From Bacteroidia bacterium (GTDB taxonomy: Bacteria; Bacteroidota; Bacteroidia; Flavobacteriales_E; Vicingaceae): DNA of 64,000 bases. Positions 58,975-64,000 of the stretch are shown piece by piece. The stretch covers positions 1 to 64,000 of the forward strand of contig JAUIMG010000014.1 of the NCBI GenBank assembly GCA_030433355.1, read 5' to 3'. Below the pieces are notes generated by a model that saw only the letters and a program-made list of their open reading frames with translations, ran no database searches and had not been told where the DNA came from. How positions within the stretch are numbered: position 1 is the stretch's first letter; each line of letters starts with the position of its first letter. The position numbers were made by a program, and so were the translations under genes.

Positions 58975-61900
58975 TTAAACTCTAACTCCCATTACTACTA
59001 CATCATCTGTTTGTTCATAAGAACCTAACCAATTTAGAAACTCATTCTCAAGAAGTCGATGTTGCTCTTTAATAGGTTTTTGATGAATAGACTTCAAGAA
59101 TTCTTTAAAAGGTCTATGCATGTATTTTTTACCCTTAGGACCTCCAAATTGATCCGGGTAACCATCTGAAAATAAATAGATAACATCACCTTCTACTAAA
59201 TCAAATTCATGATTGATAAATTCTCTATTGTTAGTGTTGTTAAAGCTTCCAATAGCAAATTTATTTGCCTTAGTTTCTATTAATTTACCATCCCTAAAGA
59301 GATAAAAGGGATTAAAGGCTCCTGCATACTCGATTTTTTTTCTTTCATAGTCAATGCTCACTAAAGCAATATCCATCCCATCTTTTACCCCATTATCATT
59401 TCCCTTTTGTCTAAGTATTTCGGAAACATTTTTGTTTAATTCATTTAAAATACTTGCAGGCTTAGTTACTTTAAGTTCATTAACTATTCTGTCTAAGCTA
59501 TTGTGGCCTATGATAGACATAAATGCTCCTGGAACTCCATGTCCAGTGCAATCAATAGCAGAAAACATAACTGTTCCTTTTATTTCTGAAACCCAATAGA
59601 AATCGCCACTAACAATATCTTTGGGTCTGAAGAATACGAAAGAATCTGGAATGTACTTTTTGATTATTTCATCAGGAGGAAGTATCGCTTGCTGAATTCT
59701 TTGTGCATATCTAATACTGGATGTGATATCTTCATTAATAGAAGCTAACTCTTCATTTTTTTGAACTACTTCAGCGGTCCTTTCAGCTACTTTAACCTCA
59801 AGTACCTTCTTTTCTTGTACCAATTGTTGCTCTCGCAACTTTATAAAGTAATAAATGCCAGCACTAATAACTACAAGGCAAATTAAATAGAACCACCATG
59901 TTTTCCAAAAAGGAGGACTAATGTAAAATGAGTAAACTGCAGGCTCTGTCCATTCTCCATAAGTTGAAGAAGCTTTTACTTGAAATTTATAGTTTCCTGG
60001 TGGTAAGGCAGGGTAATTTGCAAAAGTTAATTCAGTTTCTGGAGACCATTCATTATCAATATTTTCTAGTTTCGTTTTATATCTAACCGAAGAAGGATTG
60101 GTAAAGTAAATACCCTTATAATTGAAATTGAATGATTTATCTTTATAATTGAAGTTAGATTCTCCGTATAAATCCCAATCATTTAGGTTTACTTTAAGGT
60201 CTGTTATCTGAATGAATGGCATTGTAGAAATGGTATAATCCTTTTCAGGCCTATACTTTGTAACGCCTTCAACAGTACCAAACCATAAATTGCCTGACTT
60301 ATCTTTATAAGATGCTCTTTGTTTATTTTCAATTCCTATAAATCCATCTTTTTCGGTATATGTACTTATTCTATCATTTTCTAAATTAATTTTATTCAAG
60401 CCCTTATTAGTTCCTACCCAAATATTGTTTTCTTCATCTATTTCAATTGAAGTAATCAAGTCAGTTAGAAGACCGTTAGCGGTAGAATAGGTGTTTATAA
60501 TGCCTTCTTCTTTGCTATAAACAATAACGCCTTGACCGTCAGTTCCAATCCAAATATTACCGTTCTTATCTTCATTAATTACTCTAGGGGTATAATCACC
60601 TCCTATATCTATTATACTAAACTCCGTTCCGCTTATTCTATTTAAGCCTTTACCTGTGCAGCCTACCCATACATCTCCATTTTTATCAGCAAATACTTCT
60701 GATATTTCATTTCCTAAAAGCCCATTACTTTGAGTAATAACATTAAAAGCTCTATTGTTAATTTCATAATAAATCAATCCATCTAGAGTTCCTACCCATA
60801 AGTTGTTATCCTTATCAATATCCATCCCCATAATTACATCCAAACTGATGTTTGCATTTAATCTTGGGGGGTAGATAAAACTTCGAATATTTTCGGTTGA
60901 TGAAGTGTAAACTATTCCGCTACTAGTGCCAATCCAAATCCTTCCTTGTTTGTCTTTTTTGAGAAATCTTACTTCATTGCTTATCAAGCGGTCGTTCTCT
61001 TCATTAATATAGTTGAATTGATCTTCCTTTTTTCTAGCCTTAGGATTGTATATTGTTATACCTGAATTGGTAGCAAACCAAAATTGGTCTTTATTATCTT
61101 GGAGAATAGACCATACTTGATTGTTAGAAATTCCTGATTCTTCGGAATAGGTTACAAAATGTTCTCCTTTAAAAATATCTATTCCATTTTCGTTTGTTCC
61201 TATAATTACATTACCTTCTCTATCATTGATTATTTGCCAAATTTTAAGATCGTGCAGGCCATTTTTAATCTTAAAGTTTAAGATATTCTCTCCTTCTATT
61301 TTAGAAATTCCACCACCCCAAGTACCAACCCATATAGCACCGTTTTTATCTTGGTTAATAGTACTTACCCAGTTATGCGCTAAGCCATCTTTTTCATCGA
61401 AAATCTCAATTCTTTTTTCACCAACTATTTGCTTGTAGAGTCCTCCATTGTATGTGCCGTACCAAATATTTTCATCTTTGTCGATAAAAAGAGTAGTGAT
61501 TTGAAAGTAGGAGGTGAGTCCTTCAGGAACATAAGATTCAAATACTTTCTTCTTTTTTTGATACCTTTTAAGACCAACATCAGTTATAAAGTATAGATCT
61601 TTCTCTTTATTCTGAAAAATTTCAAATACTCTATCACTTAATCCATCTTTGCCAGTAAAATGTTTGATTTCTAAGTTCTTTGATTTTTTATTTTTAGAAT
61701 TTACAATTTTATAGACCCCATTACCTGTAGAGCTAATCCAAATATTTCCTTCTTCATCTTCTACAATTCCTGAGATATCTGAACTTAATGAACTGTCAAT
61801 AAATAGTTTGTTAAACTCTTTTCCATTATAGGTAGATATTCCACCACCTGTATGTCCTAGCCAAAGAACTCCATAACTATCTTGTGTAATTGTTCTTATT

Positions 61901-62166
61901 CCATTTCCTGAAAGGCCGTCTGCCGAGGTATAGTTATAAAAATCTGTTCCATCAAATTTACTAAGTCCAGATGCCGTTCCCATCCATAAATAACCACTGC
62001 TATCTTGCAACATGTTGTAAACGGTAGATTGAGCAAGACCATCATTAACAGAGTAATTTTCAAAGTAATAAGATTGGGAAATCAGATGGTTAGCAAAGCA
62101 GATAGAGAAAAGCAGAACTGCTAATCTGATACTATTATAGGGTTTTAGTGGTAGATTAATCTTCAA
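58975..62166 (-). CDS. Two-component propeller protein with SpoIIE-type phosphatase output
   Basis: The 1063-residue protein starts with TTG directly after the caspase gene's TAG stop. After a signal peptide (NHLISQ) come about 14 reg_prop repeats (GYLWMGTASGLSKFDG, GVLWLGHTGGGISTYN and similar, about 45-640) forming one or two beta-propellers. A Y_Y_Y domain follows (about 690-760), then one membrane helix (about 770-790), a coiled coil and a SpoIIE/PP2C phosphatase (about 830-1063: VSGDFYWVSEIKG, SAIDCTGHGVPGAFMSIIG, LFSDGYPDQFGG). It senses an outside ligand and controls a phosphoprotein inside. The partner kinase or anti-sigma target is not in the window. Confidence 0.93.
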   Translation of the reverse strand: MKINLPLKPYNSIRLAVLLFSICFANHLISQSYYFENYSVNDGLAQSTVYNMLQDSSGYLWMGTASGLSKFDGTDFYNYTSADGLSGNGIRTITQDSYGVLWLGHTGGGISTYNGKEFNKLFIDSSLSSDISGIVEDEEGNIWISSTGNGVYKIVNSKNKKSKNLEIKHFTGKDGLSDRVFEIFQNKEKDLYFITDVGLKRYQKKKKVFESYVPEGLTSYFQITTLFIDKDENIWYGTYNGGLYKQIVGEKRIEIFDEKDGLAHNWVSTINQDKNGAIWVGTWGGGISKIEGENILNFKIKNGLHDLKIWQIINDREGNVIIGTNENGIDIFKGEHFVTYSEESGISNNQVWSILQDNKDQFWFATNSGITIYNPKARKKEDQFNYINEENDRLISNEVRFLKKDKQGRIWIGTSSGIVYTSSTENIRSFIYPPRLNANISLDVIMGMDIDKDNNLWVGTLDGLIYYEINNRAFNVITQSNGLLGNEISEVFADKNGDVWVGCTGKGLNRISGTEFSIIDIGGDYTPRVINEDKNGNIWIGTDGQGVIVYSKEEGIINTYSTANGLLTDLITSIEIDEENNIWVGTNKGLNKINLENDRISTYTEKDGFIGIENKQRASYKDKSGNLWFGTVEGVTKYRPEKDYTISTMPFIQITDLKVNLNDWDLYGESNFNYKDKSFNFNYKGIYFTNPSSVRYKTKLENIDNEWSPETELTFANYPALPPGNYKFQVKASSTYGEWTEPAVYSFYISPPFWKTWWFYLICLVVISAGIYYFIKLREQQLVQEKKVLEVKVAERTAEVVQKNEELASINEDITSSIRYAQRIQQAILPPDEIIKKYIPDSFVFFRPKDIVSGDFYWVSEIKGTVMFSAIDCTGHGVPGAFMSIIGHNSLDRIVNELKVTKPASILNELNKNVSEILRQKGNDNGVKDGMDIALVSIDYERKKIEYAGAFNPFYLFRDGKLIETKANKFAIGSFNNTNNREFINHEFDLVEGDVIYLFSDGYPDQFGGPKGKKYMHRPFKEFLKSIHQKPIKEQHRLLENEFLNWLGSYEQTDDVVVMGVRV

Positions 62167-64000
62167 CTATTTTTTTATAAAGAAGAAAGTGCCATTTTCA
62201 TCTTCTAAACCTTGTATTTTACCAAACTGTGGTTTTTGTCCTCCTTCCTTACTCACAGATTCTTTAACTTTAACAACAATTTGATCAATTGGAATACATG
62301 TGTTAGGGTTATTATCTAAAGAATTAACAAAGGTTTTTGTAAACTGAGAGTTATCAGAAGCCAACTCGTATCCTGCAGATGAAAGCACTTGGGAGGACTT
62401 AAATCTTGTTGCTTGCCAATCATCACATCTTCTTTCCGTTTCAGCAGATCGCATTGCTTGGTAGAAAGAAGGTCCTGATTCACATGCATCTGTAACTACC
62501 AGGGTATGAGTAATGTATTTAGAATAGGATTGCATGGCAGCTTTTAATGAGTTAATGTTGAAATAAGTAAACTCATCATCTCTTTTTGCATCAACAGGTA
62601 TCCAATATCCAGATTCATTCAAAAACTTTCCATGCCCGGCATACCAAACTAAGATTGAATTTACTTTGTTACTTCTTACTAAGTCTCTCAGCTCTATTGA
62701 AAAGAACCTTTCAAATTCTTTTTTGGTTAAGTCTTTCTTCTTGATAATGTTATGAACTCTATAATTTGCTAAAGCAGAATTCATTTCTCTTACATCTTTA
62801 GAAGGACCCTCTAAGCTTGCAAAAGAATTATAGTTAGAGTTCTCAATAAATACGACCCATGTTTTCCCCATAGGGTTATCAGCAGCTATTCTTGCACCTT
62901 CTCTATTTAGCTTAAATTGTTTACTTGATTTATTACCATATATATCTTCAACTATAACCGTTATGGTACCTTTATTCGCTATGCTAATTGTTGCACTAAA
63001 GGATGGGTTTAATTGATCTACTAAGAAACTAGCGGTTGCCCCATCAACAAATACAGATTTTATCTTACTCTCATCGCTAATTTTACCTTCAAGGTATAGG
63101 ATAGAATTATCATTTTCTAAATAAATCTCTCCATCATCAGAAGCATAAGGAGCTAAGATTGTAATAGAAGGAGTGTCTATTTCTGTAGAAATAACATTAT
63201 AAGTTATTTCAGCCTTGTTTTTATATATATCAGTAACTGAGATTTGTATAGATTTTGTTTCATCAGGTTTTAAGTCAAACTGAAAGCTTGGGTTTAATGT
63301 ATCTTTATTAAACTCAACACTTTTTTCTCCTACTAGTATGGAGGTAATTTTACTAGCGTCTTTAATTTGTGCAGTAATAGTTGCTTCTTTAATTCCCTTT
63401 CTAACAGGAATGGACTTTCCATCAATAATTTGCGGATCTATAAATGTTATGCTTGGTTTCTCATTCTCCTTATTTAACTCATAGAGTCTTTCAGAGGCTT
63501 TATCTAACAATATACTTGCCTTCTCATCAAAAGGCGTTATTTTTCTTAAGGTTTCATAATCTTCAACAGCCTTTTCATATTGATGTGTTGCTTCAAAGGC
63601 AGAAGCTCTCGCGTATAAAACTTCGATGTTGTAATCTTCTTTTTTCTTATTGTAAAGAATTGTATTAAAATCAGTTACAGCTAAGTGAGCTTGTTTGAAC
63701 TCTAAATAAGAAATACCTCTTTCTAAATAAATTAAATCTTTGTCTTCTTCTTTTGCCAATAAGAGAGCTTTGGATAAATCTGCAATAGCACTAGGGTAGT
63801 CTAACTTGGCTCTGTAAATCTTTGATCGAATAACTAAAGCGTCTGTATTTTTCTCATCTTTTGCAATTACCTTATTGCAGGTGGTCATTGCCTCTTCAAG
63901 TTTTTTTAATTCTAGCTGACTATTTGAAAGAGCGAGAAATGCATCGATGAAGTCTTCATCCATATCTGATGCCTCTTTGAAGTTTAGAGCGGCCTTTTCC
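62167..64000 (-). CDS. TPR-caspase protein (5' part outside window)
   Basis: The gene is open to the window edge: codons upstream of the ATG at 63963 continue in frame (EKAALNFKEASD, then MDEDF) as a TPR repeat, so the true start is beyond 64000. The visible 611 residues have about four TPR units, two tandem Ig-like/beta-sandwich domains (about 180-350, each with an F/LDQLNPSF or TLNPSF motif), and a C-terminal caspase (peptidase C14) domain. The catalytic His is in VWYAGHGKF and Cys in VTDACESG. Its stop abuts the TTG start of the SpoIIE gene without a gap, so the pair is coupled. Confidence 0.92.
   Translation of the reverse strand, partial: EKAALNFKEASDMDEDFIDAFLALSNSQLELKKLEEAMTTCNKVIAKDEKNTDALVIRSKIYRAKLDYPSAIADLSKALLLAKEEDKDLIYLERGISYLEFKQAHLAVTDFNTILYNKKKEDYNIEVLYARASAFEATHQYEKAVEDYETLRKITPFDEKASILLDKASERLYELNKENEKPSITFIDPQIIDGKSIPVRKGIKEATITAQIKDASKITSILVGEKSVEFNKDTLNPSFQFDLKPDETKSIQISVTDIYKNKAEITYNVISTEIDTPSITILAPYASDDGEIYLENDNSILYLEGKISDESKIKSVFVDGATASFLVDQLNPSFSATISIANKGTITVIVEDIYGNKSSKQFKLNREGARIAADNPMGKTWVVFIENSNYNSFASLEGPSKDVREMNSALANYRVHNIIKKKDLTKKEFERFFSIELRDLVRSNKVNSILVWYAGHGKFLNESGYWIPVDAKRDDEFTYFNINSLKAAMQSYSKYITHTLVVTDACESGPSFYQAMRSAETERRCDDWQATRFKSSQVLSSAGYELASDNSQFTKTFVNSLDNNPNTCIPIDQIVVKVKESVSKEGGQKPQFGKIQGLEDENGTFFFIKK

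Noticed and set aside
1-64000. rRNA genes, prophage, integrase or transposase genes
   Set aside because: None was recognisable; the mobile-type signals consist only of repeats and palindromes.

Overview
The window is a low-GC chromosomal segment from a member of the Bacteroidota. The evidence is: a type IX secretion (T9SS) C-terminal sorting domain; the rpmB-rpmG-DUF4295 ribosomal block; bacillithiol genes (bshB1, bshC); a CcsA/CcmF cytochrome c maturation operon; and a recurring TAnnTTTG -7 promoter box with almost no Shine-Dalgarno sequences. Gene content fits a free-living, aerobic, probably aquatic flavobacterium-like organism, but I cannot place it below phylum with confidence. Genes are tightly packed on both strands. 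No stretch above 300 bases lacks a gene; the longest (about 43037-43320) holds a terminator and a TIR-bounded hairpin element.

Layout. 1-480: a small membrane-protein gene enclosed by inverted repeats and a 26-bp perfect palindrome. 666-5641: GNAT-nitrilase fusion and a run of exported, lipoprotein and beta-barrel genes. 5830-6600: alpha/beta hydrolase. 6597-13799: a long minus-strand polycistron, ccmB-ccmC-ccmD-ccmE-ccmF, then a DUF2520 protein, a KdsC-type phosphatase and a photolyase. 14033-18562: nitroreductase, pirin, AraC regulator and a large Tyr/Gly-rich exported protein with a Pro/Ser/Thr/Arg repeat tail. 18614-20942: cupin, tag, glutathione peroxidase and bshB1. 20939-24300: flippase, glycosyltransferase, bioY and a small exported protein. 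24453-30561: rpmB, aminopeptidase P, rpmG, DUF4295, ftsY, rimO and bshC. 30566-38776: TPR protein, CoA-transferase/methyltransferase/copper ATPase operon, tRNA-His, CDP-alcohol phosphatidyltransferase and an S10-like peptidase. 39015-40669: a stress-type cluster of tiny genes around an HPF-like ribosome factor, including two of 51 and 53 aa. 41940-44030: an accessory-looking island with a MarR regulator and its divergent monooxygenase-like target, several palindromic elements and a second repeat-enclosed gene. 44155-48714: methyltransferase, a remnant of an ABC ATPase gene, a lipoprotein and a complete MacB/LolCDE-like exporter (ATPase, permease, adaptor). 48893-54276: lipoprotein, a DUF547-beta-barrel fusion, a coiled-coil protein, a T9SS-exported DUF4397 protein and a beta-barrel. 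54503-58293: a tRNA-biology block (tsaC, cca, miaA, plus a pRiA4b ORF-3-like and a TPR protein). 58339-64000: DUF4294 protein, a two-component-propeller/SpoIIE phosphatase and a TPR-caspase protein cut by the window end.

How the genes work together. The ccm genes form a heme-delivery and cytochrome c assembly line without ccmA here. bshB1 and bshC are two of the three bacillithiol steps and flank redox and translation genes. tsaC, cca and miaA all act on tRNA. The propeller-phosphatase and the caspase protein abut with no gap and probably form one signalling unit.

The most unusual signals are: two repeat-enclosed single-gene modules with a shared boundary layout; a 200-bp TIR element carrying three hairpins; a promoter inside the rpmB terminator that seems to drive a leaderless GTG-start gene; a decayed LolD-like ATPase tail; a Cys-type (CxxxY) CcmE; and an apparent two-operator switch between a MarR gene and its target. 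I found no CRISPR array, transposase, integrase or rRNA.
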